Positions 1 through 8,417 are shown, counted from the first letter of the stretch. The stretch is 26,165 bases of DNA from an uncultured Atopobiaceae bacterium (GCA_944321005.1 CALUJT010000004.1:1-26165); one strand, 5' to 3'. Numbers and translations: made by a program. The notes: a model not told the origin generated them from the sequence alone.

Positions 1-625
1 CGAAGACGTCGCCGCCCACCACGCGCGGGAAGGAGGAGCGGATGTACTCCTCGAGGACGAGGGTGCCGTTGCGGGAGTACCCCCGCGCGTGGCAGAGCGC
101 GCGCTCGACAGACGCCTCGTCGAGAGAGCCGAGCACCGTGATGCCCTTTGAGCCGGAGGAGTCCGTGGGCTTGATGACGACCGGCTCCCTCATATCCCGC
201 GCGAGCTCGAGGACCTCGCTAGCCGAGGCTTCGGAGGCAAGACTCGCATGGCGCGGGCAGGGAAGGCCGGCCGCGGAGAGGTGCTCACGAAAGAGGTGCT
301 TCTCGCTCAGTGTCTCCACGGCGACAAGGGGGTTGGTGGGAAGTCCCAGGCGCTCGCAGACGTACGCGGCGGTTGGCGCGGCGACATCAGTCCCAAAAGA
401 GAGGACGCCTCTCACCCCCTCCTTGCGAGCAATCTCGAGTATGCGCTCGCGATCGGTGGTGCTCTCGCGGTAGAACACGTCCGAGAAGAACTGGCCCGGG
501 TTGTCGGGCAGGTAGTCGCAGAGCACCGTCCTCAGGCCCAGGCGCCGCGCGGCGGAGATTGCGGGAACCTGGTGGCGCGCGCCGCCGAGGAGCAAGATGC
601 TCCTCCTATCATCAGCGCGCGTCAT
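1..625 (-). CDS. ATP-grasp family ligase, 3'-truncated by window edge
   Basis: An open frame runs from an ATG at 623-625 to the window edge (208 codons seen). The N-terminus reads MTRADDRRSILLLGGARHQV, with the LLLGGARHQVPAI stretch typical of the pre-ATP-grasp Rossmann-like domain. Near residues 150-165 comes PVVIKPTDSSGSKGI, the ATP-grasp nucleotide-binding strand and glycine-rich loop, then LVLEEYI further on. Such enzymes join a carboxylate, activated as an acyl phosphate, to an amine. The catalytic C-terminal part lies outside the window, so the substrate cannot be judged. The gene overlaps the end of the upstream aminotransferase by 14 bases, and its Shine-Dalgarno-like GAGGTG lies inside that gene, suggesting translational coupling. 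That context (inference) suggests it acts on the amino sugar made by its neighbour. It could also belong to the broader carbamoyl-phosphate-synthase-like group of ATP-grasp proteins. Confidence 0.82.
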   Translation of the reverse strand, partial: MTRADDRRSILLLGGARHQVPAISAARRLGLRTVLCDYLPDNPGQFFSDVFYRESTTDRERILEIARKEGVRGVLSFGTDVAAPTAAYVCERLGLPTNPLVAVETLSEKHLFREHLSAAGLPCPRHASLASEASASEVLELARDMREPVVIKPTDSSGSKGITVLGSLDEASVERALCHARGYSRNGTLVLEEYIRSSFPRVVGGDVF

Positions 626-1766
626 AGAAGGCACGCACCTCGCAGATCACGCGCCGGACGTCTTCGGGCGAGAGCCCGTAGTACATCGGAAGGCGGACGA
701 GCCGCTCGCTCTCCCTGGTGGTGAACTCGTCCTCCCCGTGGAACCTGCCGAACATCTTCCCCGCCGGCGAGCTGTGCAGCGGGATGTAGTGGAACACCGA
801 CTGTATGTTCCTGGCACGCAGATGTGCGATGAGCTCGGAGCGCTCGGCGAGGTCTGTGCACTTGAGGTAGAACATGTGGGCGTTGTGGACGCACTCGGGG
901 GGCACGGCGGGAAGCTCGATGAGACCGCTCTTCGCAAGCGGGGAGAGTCCCTCGTAGTAGGCCGCCCATGTGGCGAGCCTGTCCTCGTTGATCTTGTCAG
1001 CCTGCTCGAGCTGGGCCCAGAGGTAGGCGGCGTTGAGGTCGCTCTGGAGGTAGGAGCTGCCGCGGTCCACCCAGGTGTACTTGTCCACCTGGCCGCGGAA
1101 GAAGCGCTGGCGGTTGGTGCCCTTCTCGCGGATTATCTCCGCGCGCTCGATGTAGGTGGGGTCGTTGATGACGATGGCGCCGCCCTCGCCCATCGAGTAG
1201 TTCTTGGTCTCGTGGAAGGAGTAGCAGCCGAACGTCCCTATGGTCCCGCAGGCCCTCCCCTTGTAGGTGCTCATGACCGCCTGCGCGGCGTCCTCGACGA
1301 CGATGAGGTTGTGGCGGCGGGCGATCTTGATGATGGCGTCCATCTCGCAGGCAACGCCGGCGTAGTGAACGGGCACGATGACGCGGGTGCGCTCGGTGAC
1401 TGCCGCCTCAATCTTGGCCTCGTCGATGTTCATGGTGTCCGGGCGCACGTCCACGAAAACGAGCGTGGCCCCCATGGCCTGGAAGGCCGTGGCCGTGGAG
1501 GAGAACGTGAAGCTGGGGAGGATGACCTCGTCCCCGGGCTTGAGGTCGCACAGGACCGCCGCCATCTCCAGCGCCGCGGTGCCGCTTGTGGTGAGCAGGA
1601 CCTTCTCGGCGTTGAAGCGCTCCTCCATCCAGGCGTGGCACTTGCGGGAGAAGGGACCGTCCCCGCAGATCTTGTGGTTGATCTCCGCCGCCTCGCGCAC
1701 GTAGTCCATCTCGGTGCCCACGTAGGGCGGGATGTTGAAGTTCACAACGCTCTCGGTCATGGTCAT
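612..1766 (-). CDS. wecE: DegT/DnrJ/EryC1/StrS aminotransferase, WecE/RffA-like (dTDP-4-amino-4,6-dideoxygalactose transaminase)
   Basis: A PLP-dependent sugar aminotransferase of 384 residues, the usual length for the family. It starts NFNIPPYVGTEMDYV and continues with HKICGDGPFSRKC, the WecE/RffA pattern. PLP-site features are visible: SGTAALEMA near residue 61, VVEDAAQ with Asp159, and SFHETKNYSMGEGG with Lys188 as the predicted Schiff-base lysine. WecE converts dTDP-4-keto-6-deoxyglucose to dTDP-4-amino-4,6-dideoxygalactose in the cytoplasm, using glutamate as amino donor. Its substrate is the product of RfbB, encoded at 9415-10434. I chose the ATG at 1766 because GGAG sits 5 bases upstream and homologues begin close to this point; an in-frame ATG at 1829 would add 21 unconserved residues. 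A second ATG at 1760 is also possible. Family assignment is firm; the exact sugar is inferred. Confidence 0.87.
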   Translation of the reverse strand: MTMTESVVNFNIPPYVGTEMDYVREAAEINHKICGDGPFSRKCHAWMEERFNAEKVLLTTSGTAALEMAAVLCDLKPGDEVILPSFTFSSTATAFQAMGATLVFVDVRPDTMNIDEAKIEAAVTERTRVIVPVHYAGVACEMDAIIKIARRHNLIVVEDAAQAVMSTYKGRACGTIGTFGCYSFHETKNYSMGEGGAIVINDPTYIERAEIIREKGTNRQRFFRGQVDKYTWVDRGSSYLQSDLNAAYLWAQLEQADKINEDRLATWAAYYEGLSPLAKSGLIELPAVPPECVHNAHMFYLKCTDLAERSELIAHLRARNIQSVFHYIPLHSSPAGKMFGRFHGEDEFTTRESERLVRLPMYYGLSPEDVRRVICEVRAFYDAR

Positions 1767-1884
1767 GCCGTCTCCAAAACTATGCTCATACACCAGGGCT
1801 GGCTGTACGTCCCTTGAACGCACATACACTATAGTTGATGGCCAAACAATCGGTTCCCGGAGCTAGGCAACCTCGAGGAGTCAC
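1767..1884. promoter_or_regulatory. Divergent intergenic region with AT-rich palindrome ACTATAGT
   Basis: These 118 bases separate two divergent genes (wecE on minus, yfhO on plus), so both promoters should lie here. The most AT-rich point is ACTATAGT at 1828-1835, which reads as TATAGT, a -10-like hexamer, on both strands. It is about 60 bases from the minus start and 50 from the plus start. I could not find a good -35 box at standard spacing for either direction, so the promoter assignment is tentative. Confidence 0.3.
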
Positions 1885-4389
1885 ATGGACTGGTCACGTT
1901 ACACCTATCTGCTAGGGGCGCTCGTCATGGCAGCCGCCGTGCTGGCGCTCTCCATTCGCTCAGTCCCGGGGCTCACCACACCGTCCCGTAAGAAGACGAG
2001 GTCGGAGCTCGTACTCCTTGGCCTCGTGGTGGCACTGGGGCTCCTCGTGGTCTATGGGCGTTTCTATGCGGGAGACCTGCTCTTCTCCTACACCGACGTC
2101 GGCTCGGACACCTCCGAGCAGTATGTCCCCTACTATCTCAGCCTTCTCAGGAGCATACGCGAGGGCACCCTCGGTACCTGGAACTTCGACTACGGCCTCG
2201 GCTCGAGTTTCATGTCCTACCAGTCGTGGACCCTCGATCCTTTCAACCTCGTGCTCGTGCCGCTCTGCCTTGCGCTCGGAGACTCGTTTCTCGGCATCGC
2301 GCTCGTCATAGTCCAGTCGCTCAAGGTGGTCTCGTGCGCCTATCTCTTTGATCACCTTCTAACGAGCTACTGCGAGCAGCCCCTCTCGCGCGTGCTCGGG
2401 GCGTCGCTCTTCTCCTTCTGCGGCTTCCTCATGCTCTGGGGCCAGCACTACTGGCTCGGTACGGTACTCGTCATGACAGTCGCCCTCCTCGTGGCACTAG
2501 AGGCACTCATGACGCGCTGGAGCGTGCTGCGCTTTCTCACCGTCATGGTCATGACGGCGCTCTGCGTTCTCATGAGCACCTACTCCGGCTTCATGATCAT
2601 GCTCTTTGCAGCTATCTACGCGCTGCTCAGGGTCATCGCCACCGCCCCTGAGCCGGGCGCGGGCAGTGCAGCCCGCCGCTACTTCGGACTTGCCGCGCCC
2701 GTCGTCTGCGGACTCCTCGTCTCCATGGTCACCGTTGCCCCCTACGCCTCGCTGCTGCTCGGCGAGTCCTCGCGCGTAGGCGGCGAGGGGTCCTCCACCC
2801 TTTCCTCCGCCGCTGGATACCTCACGAGCTTCGTTCCCCTTCGCTGGGTGCCGGCAATCCTGAGCAGGCTCCTCGGGAGCGGTCTCATCTGTACCGTGTC
2901 GGATATCCCTGCAGAGCTCGTCCCGCCGACGGATGACTTCGGATACGTGAACGTCTACGAGTTCATACAGCTGGGCTTCTCCGTCGGGACCATCATTCTC
3001 CTGGGGCAGTTCGCCCACTGGGTGGCAACCGAGGCAAGCGTCAGGACGAGAATCGTCGCTTCGGTGGCGGCGGCGCTCTGCCTGCTCTACTGCTTCAACT
3101 TCTTCCTCCCGGCGCTCTCCAACGTCTTTGTGGACCCAAAGTACCGGAGCTCCTTCACTATTGCCATACCCGTCTGCCTGGCGATGAGCGTGGGCTGGGA
3201 GAAAAGAATCGCCTGTGGGAGGGTTGCAAAGGCTCCGCTCGCCGTCTGCTCTGCCATTACCCTCGCCGTTCTCGCATGGTCCCTCGCGGGCACGGTCGAC
3301 GGCAGGGCCGAGTGCCTCGCCTTCCTCGCAGCCGCCATCGTTCTCACCGGCGCCCTTCTCGCCCCCACCGGCGATGACCGCGTCAAAGCGACCCTTTTGG
3401 CGCTCGCCTGCGCCTGCCTCGTGGGGACCTCGGTCGTTGACGCCTTCTTCGTGACCAACCGCCGCACCGCGAGCACAAGCGAGACCTTCCCCGGAGCCTC
3501 CGCCCAGAGCACTGACGGGGACACCCTCGAGGCGCTCGCCTGGCTTGAAGAGCAGGACCCCACGCTCTGGCGAGTCGAGAAGCTCTACACGGACTGGACC
3601 CGGCTCAACGATGCGCTCGTTCAGGGCTATGCGGGAATCTCCTCCTATAACTCCACCCTCGACAGCGATGTCATCGACTTCTACCGCGCGCTGTGGCCCA
3701 ACATGCTCGTGGGAGACACCGCGTACCAGGAGTACCTCAACGACCCAGACCACGTTTCCCTGCTCAGGGTCCTCGGCGTGAAATACCTTCTCGCCCATGA
3801 CGTCCTGCCCTTTGCCTGGGCGACGCAGATAGCGCAGTTCGGGGACGTCTATGTCTACCAGGTACAGGGGGTGCAGTCCATCCTCAGCGTAAGAACAGGA
3901 GCCGTCTCCGAAAGCTCCGTCTCGGACATGGACCCACAGAGGAAGGAAAGCCTCCTCTCCGCCAGCGCCATCGTTCCCGACGATGTGGCCGCCGCGCTCG
4001 ACGAGGCTCCTGCCTCGGACGGCGACTACACCTATGACGGAAACACCGTTCCCGGGCCTGATGGGCAGATTGTCTACGAGCCCTTTGCGGAAGCGTCGCT
4101 GAGCGGCTCCGGCTCCATCACCGGTACCTTCTCCGCGGTTGCGGACAGCTCAGTGCTGTGCCTCGCGGTTCCCAACACCGCCGGATGGAGAGTGTACATT
4201 GACGGTGCCGAGGTCGATACCTTCCGCATAAACTACGGGTTCCTGGGTTGCGTGGTCTCCGCCGGAACTCACACCATTGAGGCTCACTTCGAGCCGGCGA
4301 ACATCGAATACGGCGTCGCGCTCACGGCTACGGGAGTGCTTCTTGCAGCGATCTTCTGCGTAATCGGGCGTCGGCGCGACAATAGGTAG
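1885..4389 (+). CDS. yfhO: YfhO-family polytopic membrane protein, putative glycosyltransferase acting outside the membrane
   Basis: An 834-residue integral membrane protein. A hydrophobic helix begins near residue 8, and many more follow up to about residue 520. The first extracytoplasmic loop carries DVGSDTSEQYVPYY and then WNFDYGLGSSFMSY, the YfhO/GT-C-like signature with acidic residues. A long soluble region follows (about 530-800). It ends in the family's C-terminal beta-sandwich pattern GWRVYIDG...GTHTIEAHFEP, then a last helix and RRRDNR. In Bacillus and Listeria relatives, YfhO transfers a sugar from an undecaprenyl-phosphate carrier onto a wall polymer such as lipoteichoic acid, working with a CsbB/GtrB synthase and a GtcA/GtrA flippase. 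Both partner families are encoded in this window at 17520-18467 and 19436-19837. The start has GAGGAG 4 bases upstream. The gene is monocistronic here and ends before a strong hairpin. Confidence 0.88.
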   Translation: MDWSRYTYLLGALVMAAAVLALSIRSVPGLTTPSRKKTRSELVLLGLVVALGLLVVYGRFYAGDLLFSYTDVGSDTSEQYVPYYLSLLRSIREGTLGTWNFDYGLGSSFMSYQSWTLDPFNLVLVPLCLALGDSFLGIALVIVQSLKVVSCAYLFDHLLTSYCEQPLSRVLGASLFSFCGFLMLWGQHYWLGTVLVMTVALLVALEALMTRWSVLRFLTVMVMTALCVLMSTYSGFMIMLFAAIYALLRVIATAPEPGAGSAARRYFGLAAPVVCGLLVSMVTVAPYASLLLGESSRVGGEGSSTLSSAAGYLTSFVPLRWVPAILSRLLGSGLICTVSDIPAELVPPTDDFGYVNVYEFIQLGFSVGTIILLGQFAHWVATEASVRTRIVASVAAALCLLYCFNFFLPALSNVFVDPKYRSSFTIAIPVCLAMSVGWEKRIACGRVAKAPLAVCSAITLAVLAWSLAGTVDGRAECLAFLAAAIVLTGALLAPTGDDRVKATLLALACACLVGTSVVDAFFVTNRRTASTSETFPGASAQSTDGDTLEALAWLEEQDPTLWRVEKLYTDWTRLNDALVQGYAGISSYNSTLDSDVIDFYRALWPNMLVGDTAYQEYLNDPDHVSLLRVLGVKYLLAHDVLPFAWATQIAQFGDVYVYQVQGVQSILSVRTGAVSESSVSDMDPQRKESLLSASAIVPDDVAAALDEAPASDGDYTYDGNTVPGPDGQIVYEPFAEASLSGSGSITGTFSAVADSSVLCLAVPNTAGWRVYIDGAEVDTFRINYGFLGCVVSAGTHTIEAHFEPANIEYGVALTATGVLLAAIFCVIGRRRDNR

Positions 4390-4434
4390 TCAGGTAGAGG
4401 TCACGCGATACGCTTAATTCCCAAGAACAGCAAC

Positions 4435-4464
4435 GGGGCGCCCGTCGGATTCGACGGGCGCCCC
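4435..4464. terminator. Bidirectional terminator hairpin between convergent genes
   Basis: A perfect 13-bp stem (GGGGCGCCCGTCG at 4435-4447, complement at 4452-4464) with the loop GATT. It lies between the converging yfhO and L,D-transpeptidase genes. T-tracts are weak on both sides (AATTGT after it on plus, TTGCTGTTCTT on minus). It is placed to stop transcription from both directions. Confidence 0.75.
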
Positions 4465-4488
4465 AATTGTCTGCGTCAGGGTCTTGTG

Positions 4489-7400
4489 CTAATAGCTGTA
4501 GACCTTGGTCCCCAGGGGGATGTAGTCGTAGATCCACTTGGCCTCGTCGAACCACAGGCGCACGCAGCCGTGGGTCTCGGGACGACCGATGGTAGTGTCG
4601 TACTGAACGCCCGGGAAACCGGTGCCGCGATAGTAGCCCGTAGAGTGGAAGCGCTGGCCCTCGCCGTCGGGGCTTCCACTGGGGATGAAGAACTCGGTCC
4701 AGTAGTAGTAGTCCGGGTCGTAACCCATGACCTCCCCCTTGCCGAGCACCTTGAAGACGCCGCGGGCGGTAATGCCAAAGGTAGGATCGTGCGGGTTAGT
4801 GGTGCCCACACTGCAGATCCAGTCCTTGATCGGCTCCCAGTTACCAGCAGAGCCCTGGAAGATGACCGTACGGCAGTTGGTGTTGTCGATGCAGATGAGG
4901 TAGCTGGTCTCGCTGGTCCAGTCCTTAATCGACTGGTAGGCGCTATAGGCAGCGTCGGTGAAGGCCTGGGAGGTGCCGTCGGCGTAGTAGAAGTACCAGG
5001 TGCCGTCCTGGTCGATCCAGCCGTAGCCCTGGGTGACCTCGAGCGTCCAGCGCTGGGAGGCGGAGGAGACGTCGAGGTTGGCCTGGTTGACGCTGTTGTT
5101 GGAGGCGACGTTCAGAGCCTTGCCGGAGTTGAGGTTCACGAAGACGATGCCGCCGCCGTCAGCGATCTGGACGTCCCAGAGCTGGGCGGGCGAGCCGTTG
5201 ATGTCGTACTGCTGGACGGGGGCCCCGTTGGCGGTCGAGCCGTTGGTCACGTCGATGACCTTGCCGGACTTGAAGTTCTTGATCGCGTAGCCGTTGCCCG
5301 ACACCACGATGTAGAACTTCTGGGCGACGGAGTTGTTGTCGCCGTACACCTGGATGCCAGCGCCGGAGGCGTTGGAGCCGTTCACGACGTCGAGGGACAG
5401 GCCGGGCTGGGCGCCGGAGTGAATCTCGTAGAGACCCTCGGAGATGAGGGCGCAGGAAATGAACACGAAGTGCTGGTTCCTGGAGCCCGAGGCGTTTGCC
5501 ATCACGAGGTCGTCACCGTCGGCGGCGCCTCCAAGGGAGATGACCTGGCCGGAGAGCTCGTTCATGAACGAGAAGAACGCGCCGTTCCAAACGGCCTTCC
5601 AGGTATCCGAGCCGCTCGCGGCCGTCTTGGAGCTGCCCTGCTGGGTCACGGTCGAGCCGGACTGCGTGAGCCAGCCGCCGGACGCCGCCGTGCGGATGCG
5701 GTAGGTGTCGGAGGAGGCGTCGTAGACCACCTGGAAGCGCTGGGCGAGAGAGCCGTTGCTGGTGTAGATCTGCGCCTTCGCGCCGCTCGCGGAGGAGCCC
5801 GACTCGATGTCGACGACCTTGTTGGTGTCGAGGACCGAGCCGATGGAGTAGATTCCGTTGCTCAGAATCGAGGTCGGGGCGAGCCAGAACTTCTGCGCGG
5901 CGGTGCCGTTGTAGGTGTAGACCTGCAGGTTGGACCCATTGCCAATGACTCCGGAAGCGACGTCGAGGGCAAGGCCGTTGGCCTTGTTGATGAGCGAGAA
6001 GGACCCGTCGGCGTTGGCACGCAGGGCCCACTTCTGGGCGTCCGTGCCGTTGTACTCCCACTGCCAGACGTTGGAGGTGGGGACGAGGTTGCCGTTGTCG
6101 ACGTCGAGGACCTTGCCGGTTCCGATGACGGTGATGGTGTAGAAGCCCGTGCCGTCGTCGTGGAGGTAGAGCCTCTGCGCGCTGGAGCCGTTCTTCTCGA
6201 AGACCTGCGCGTTGGCCCCGTTGGAGAGGGAGCCGGATGCGATGTCCACGGCGTGGCCGCCCTGCTGGGAGCCGACCACGAGGACGTAAGCACCGTCCAT
6301 GCCCGTCACGCCCGCCTCGACCTTGGGGCTGAAGCTCAGGAGGTTGAAGAGCTGGCCCTGGGTGTCGTTGGCGGAGTGAACCTCGACGTTGGCGCCGTTG
6401 GAGGCGATGCCGCCGGCGAGGCTGAGCACGAGGTCGGCCCTCAGTCCGGAGACGATGAGGTACGAGCCGCCGCTCTTGACGAACTTCCAGAGCTGGGCGG
6501 CGGAGCCGTTGGCCTCGTAGATCTGGACGTTGGTGCCGTCCGCCGAGCTGCCGCCCGCCACGTCGAGGACCATGTTCGTCCCGTCGAGGCCGATGGTGAA
6601 GTACTGGGTGCCGTTGTAGCGCGTGATGCGCCAGCGCTGGGCGGCGGACATGTTGCTGCCGAAGATCTGGACGTTGGTGAAGTTGCTGGTGGCGCCGCTG
6701 GCGACGTCGAGGACCTGCGTGAGACCGCCCGCGGCCTGCACGAGGTAGACGCCGTCCTCGATGATGATGCCGTCGTCGTCCGCGGCGCTCGTCACCGGAA
6801 GGAACCAGAACTTCTGAGAGGCCGTGCCGTTGCCGGTGTAGGTCTGGACGTTGGCGCCCGCCAGGAAGGTCCCGCCGGAGACGTCGAGGAAGAGGCCGCT
6901 GGCCTTGTTCTGGAGGGAGAGCGTCCCGTCCTCGTTGCGATGGAGCGCCCACTTCTGGGCGTCGGAGCCGTTCTTGGTGTTCTGGCTCACGTTGGTCCCG
7001 GGGACGATGCTGCCGTTCTCGGCCTCCAGGGCCTTGCCCGAGCCGCTCACGACGATGGTGTAGTACCCGTCCCCGTCCGCCACCAGCGTGAGATGCTGGC
7101 TGCCGGAGTTTGCCTTGTTGGTGAGCTGGACGTTCGCCCCGTCGGCGAGGGAACCGGAGGCGACGCCGACGGCAAGCCCGCTCTCCTCGCCGCCGGCGAC
7201 GATGAAGTAGGTCCCCTCCTCGACGGTGTCGCCGCTCGGGACGTCAACGATGGTCGAGAGGAAGTGGAAAATCTGGGCGCCGGAGCCGTTGCTCTCCCAG
7301 ACCTGCACGTTGGTGCCCGCGGTGGTGCCGCCGTTGGAGAGGTCGAGGACGAGGTTGGGGTTCAGCTTGGAGACGAGCACGTAACCGCCGCCGCGCTCGA

Positions 7401-8334
7401 CGATCTTCCAGAGCTGCGCGTCGGAGTGGTTGGAGTCGTAGATCCAGACGTTCGTGCCGGGCGCTGCGGTCCCTCCGGCCACGTCGAGGACCTTGTTGGT
7501 GCCGGCGATGCCCACCGTGTAGTAGCCGGTCTTCTTGTCGTAGGTGATCTGCCACTTCTGGGTCGAGGACATGGTGGCGTTGTCGGTCTGGACGTTGGCG
7601 GTGCTGGATGTCGAGTCCCCCGCGGTGTCGAGCACCTGGGAGCTCTGCGAGGACTGAATGAGGTAGGTCCCGTCCTCGATGACCGGGGCGGCGGGCTCCT
7701 CGTCGTCATCCTCGGAATCGAGGGAGGCGCCGGGCTGGTCGTCCTCGGAGGAGCCGGGGTCGGGCTGACCGGGGGTCGTCTGGTCCTCGACGGTGACGAA
7801 GGCGTCCGTCAGGTCGTCGACGATCTCGTCATAGCGACTCGCCTCCTCCTCGGTCACCTCTTCCGCGCCCGCAGGGGCGGAGGGATCCTTGGAGGGGACG
7901 TCCGCAGCGCCGTCAGCGACCTCGTCGGTGCCGGAAGGATCGCTCATGGAGCTGGCGGCGTCCGCGGCAGGCTCTTCGACCTCAGGCTCGGGCGCCGCCT
8001 CAACGGGCTCCTCGACCTCCGGATCGGGCATCGGGGCTACCTGGTCCGTGCCCGGGACGTCAGCAGCGTCCTGCCGGGACTGCTGGGACTGCTCGACCTG
8101 CTCGCCCACAAGGTCGGCGAACTCGTTGACGGAGGTCGCGCCGGCGAGGTCCGCCCGGTCCGAGGGGCTCTCGGGAGTGGCGTCCCCGAGGGTGGCGACC
8201 CCGTCGGGGGCGACGTCGACGCCCTCGGCGAGCGCGACGGAGGGAACGCCCGTCAGCGCCACGCAGACGCCCGCAGATGAAAGCAGCAAGGCGAGAGACC
8301 GCCTCGGGTTAAAGCAACGTCTTCCCATACTCAT
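4489..8334 (-). CDS. Secreted L,D-transpeptidase (YkuD) with six RICIN-type beta-trefoil lectin units
   Basis: Predicted 1281-residue extracellular enzyme. Residues 1-36 form a signal peptide (Arg-rich n-region, hydrophobic core, cleavage after VALA). Residues 37-220 are an acidic, Pro/Ala/Glu/Asp-rich, probably disordered linker containing PEVEEP twice. Residues about 220-1100 hold six RICIN/CBM13-like units of about 150 residues, each with three QxW-type repeats (AQLW, AQKW, TQKW). A GWIDQDGTWYFYYADG segment, resembling a wall-binding repeat, follows near 1104. The C-terminus is a YkuD catalytic domain with FHSTGYY (His1230) and GRPETHGCVRL (catalytic Cys1257). YkuD enzymes make 3-3 peptidoglycan crosslinks or attach proteins to the wall. 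The lectin array should bind wall or host glycans; the ligand is unknown. ATG at 8334 has GAGAGG 4 bases upstream; ATG at 8328 is an alternative. The gene is monocistronic, lying between two terminators. Confidence 0.92.
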   Translation of the reverse strand: MSMGRRCFNPRRSLALLLSSAGVCVALTGVPSVALAEGVDVAPDGVATLGDATPESPSDRADLAGATSVNEFADLVGEQVEQSQQSRQDAADVPGTDQVAPMPDPEVEEPVEAAPEPEVEEPAADAASSMSDPSGTDEVADGAADVPSKDPSAPAGAEEVTEEEASRYDEIVDDLTDAFVTVEDQTTPGQPDPGSSEDDQPGASLDSEDDDEEPAAPVIEDGTYLIQSSQSSQVLDTAGDSTSSTANVQTDNATMSSTQKWQITYDKKTGYYTVGIAGTNKVLDVAGGTAAPGTNVWIYDSNHSDAQLWKIVERGGGYVLVSKLNPNLVLDLSNGGTTAGTNVQVWESNGSGAQIFHFLSTIVDVPSGDTVEEGTYFIVAGGEESGLAVGVASGSLADGANVQLTNKANSGSQHLTLVADGDGYYTIVVSGSGKALEAENGSIVPGTNVSQNTKNGSDAQKWALHRNEDGTLSLQNKASGLFLDVSGGTFLAGANVQTYTGNGTASQKFWFLPVTSAADDDGIIIEDGVYLVQAAGGLTQVLDVASGATSNFTNVQIFGSNMSAAQRWRITRYNGTQYFTIGLDGTNMVLDVAGGSSADGTNVQIYEANGSAAQLWKFVKSGGSYLIVSGLRADLVLSLAGGIASNGANVEVHSANDTQGQLFNLLSFSPKVEAGVTGMDGAYVLVVGSQQGGHAVDIASGSLSNGANAQVFEKNGSSAQRLYLHDDGTGFYTITVIGTGKVLDVDNGNLVPTSNVWQWEYNGTDAQKWALRANADGSFSLINKANGLALDVASGVIGNGSNLQVYTYNGTAAQKFWLAPTSILSNGIYSIGSVLDTNKVVDIESGSSASGAKAQIYTSNGSLAQRFQVVYDASSDTYRIRTAASGGWLTQSGSTVTQQGSSKTAASGSDTWKAVWNGAFFSFMNELSGQVISLGGAADGDDLVMANASGSRNQHFVFISCALISEGLYEIHSGAQPGLSLDVVNGSNASGAGIQVYGDNNSVAQKFYIVVSGNGYAIKNFKSGKVIDVTNGSTANGAPVQQYDINGSPAQLWDVQIADGGGIVFVNLNSGKALNVASNNSVNQANLDVSSASQRWTLEVTQGYGWIDQDGTWYFYYADGTSQAFTDAAYSAYQSIKDWTSETSYLICIDNTNCRTVIFQGSAGNWEPIKDWICSVGTTNPHDPTFGITARGVFKVLGKGEVMGYDPDYYYWTEFFIPSGSPDGEGQRFHSTGYYRGTGFPGVQYDTTIGRPETHGCVRLWFDEAKWIYDYIPLGTKVYSY
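5878..6759 (-). repeat. Copy 2 of the two-RICIN-unit (A-B) duplication
   Basis: Encodes unit A2 (6759-6334) and unit B2 (6300-5878). The start-to-start distance from copy 1 is about 306-308 codons for both A and B, supporting one tandem duplication event. Units C (5862-5458) and D (5439-5038) downstream are more divergent and do not obviously continue the A-B alternation. Confidence 0.75.
6793..7677 (-). repeat. Copy 1 of a two-RICIN-unit (A-B) duplication
   Basis: This stretch encodes RICIN unit A1 (7677-7258) and unit B1 (7224-6793) of the L,D-transpeptidase. A1 resembles A2 more than it resembles B1: both have VLDVAGG, GTNVWIYD/GTNVQIYE, AQLWK and an FHFLS/FNLLS ending. B1 matches B2: GSLADGANVQ/GSLSNGANAQ, DAQKWAL, QKFWFLP/QKFWLAP. 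The pair was therefore probably duplicated as one unit of about 920 bases. Confidence 0.75.
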
Positions 8335-8379
8335 CAATCCTCTCGTCGGTCGGCATGGGGCAGAGCCAACTACATCATC

Positions 8380-8385
8380 ATTCTA
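8380..8385 (-). promoter_or_regulatory. Candidate -10 box of the L,D-transpeptidase gene
   Basis: On the minus strand TAGAAT (8385-8380) matches the -10 consensus in four or five positions and lies about 46 bases before the start codon. The -35 region at 17-base spacing is poor (AACTTA) and falls on a perfect palindrome, which would suit a regulator-dependent promoter. Confidence 0.35.
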
Positions 8386-8403
8386 TGCAATGGCGGCGGC
8401 CCT

Positions 8404-8417
8404 AAGTTGCGCAACTT
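8404..8417. promoter_or_regulatory. Perfect 14-bp palindrome AAGTTGCGCAACTT, candidate operator
   Basis: A perfect dyad of 7+7 bases with no spacer lies 70-83 bases upstream of the L,D-transpeptidase ATG, overlapping where its -35 box should be. Its size and position fit a dimeric regulator site. It is too short, and has no T-tract, to be a terminator. The regulator is not identified. Confidence 0.45.

Noticed and set aside
1767..1829. Upstream start of the wecE-like gene at 1829
   Set aside because: It adds 21 unconserved residues, would use up the promoter region, and has a poorer ribosome site than the ATG at 1766.
4486..8280. An antisense open frame of 1264 codons on the plus strand, covering almost the whole L,D-transpeptidase gene
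   Set aside because: Its product is a Val/Gly/Ala/Asp/Leu-rich string without recognisable domains. It arises from GC-rich third positions and the repetitive RICIN codons on the other strand, which has a signal peptide and catalytic motifs.
4489..8334. CRISPR-like or satellite array suggested by the repeated GACGTCGAGGAC-type strings
   Set aside because: The repeats are in frame, diverged, and explained by the RICIN units of a coding gene.
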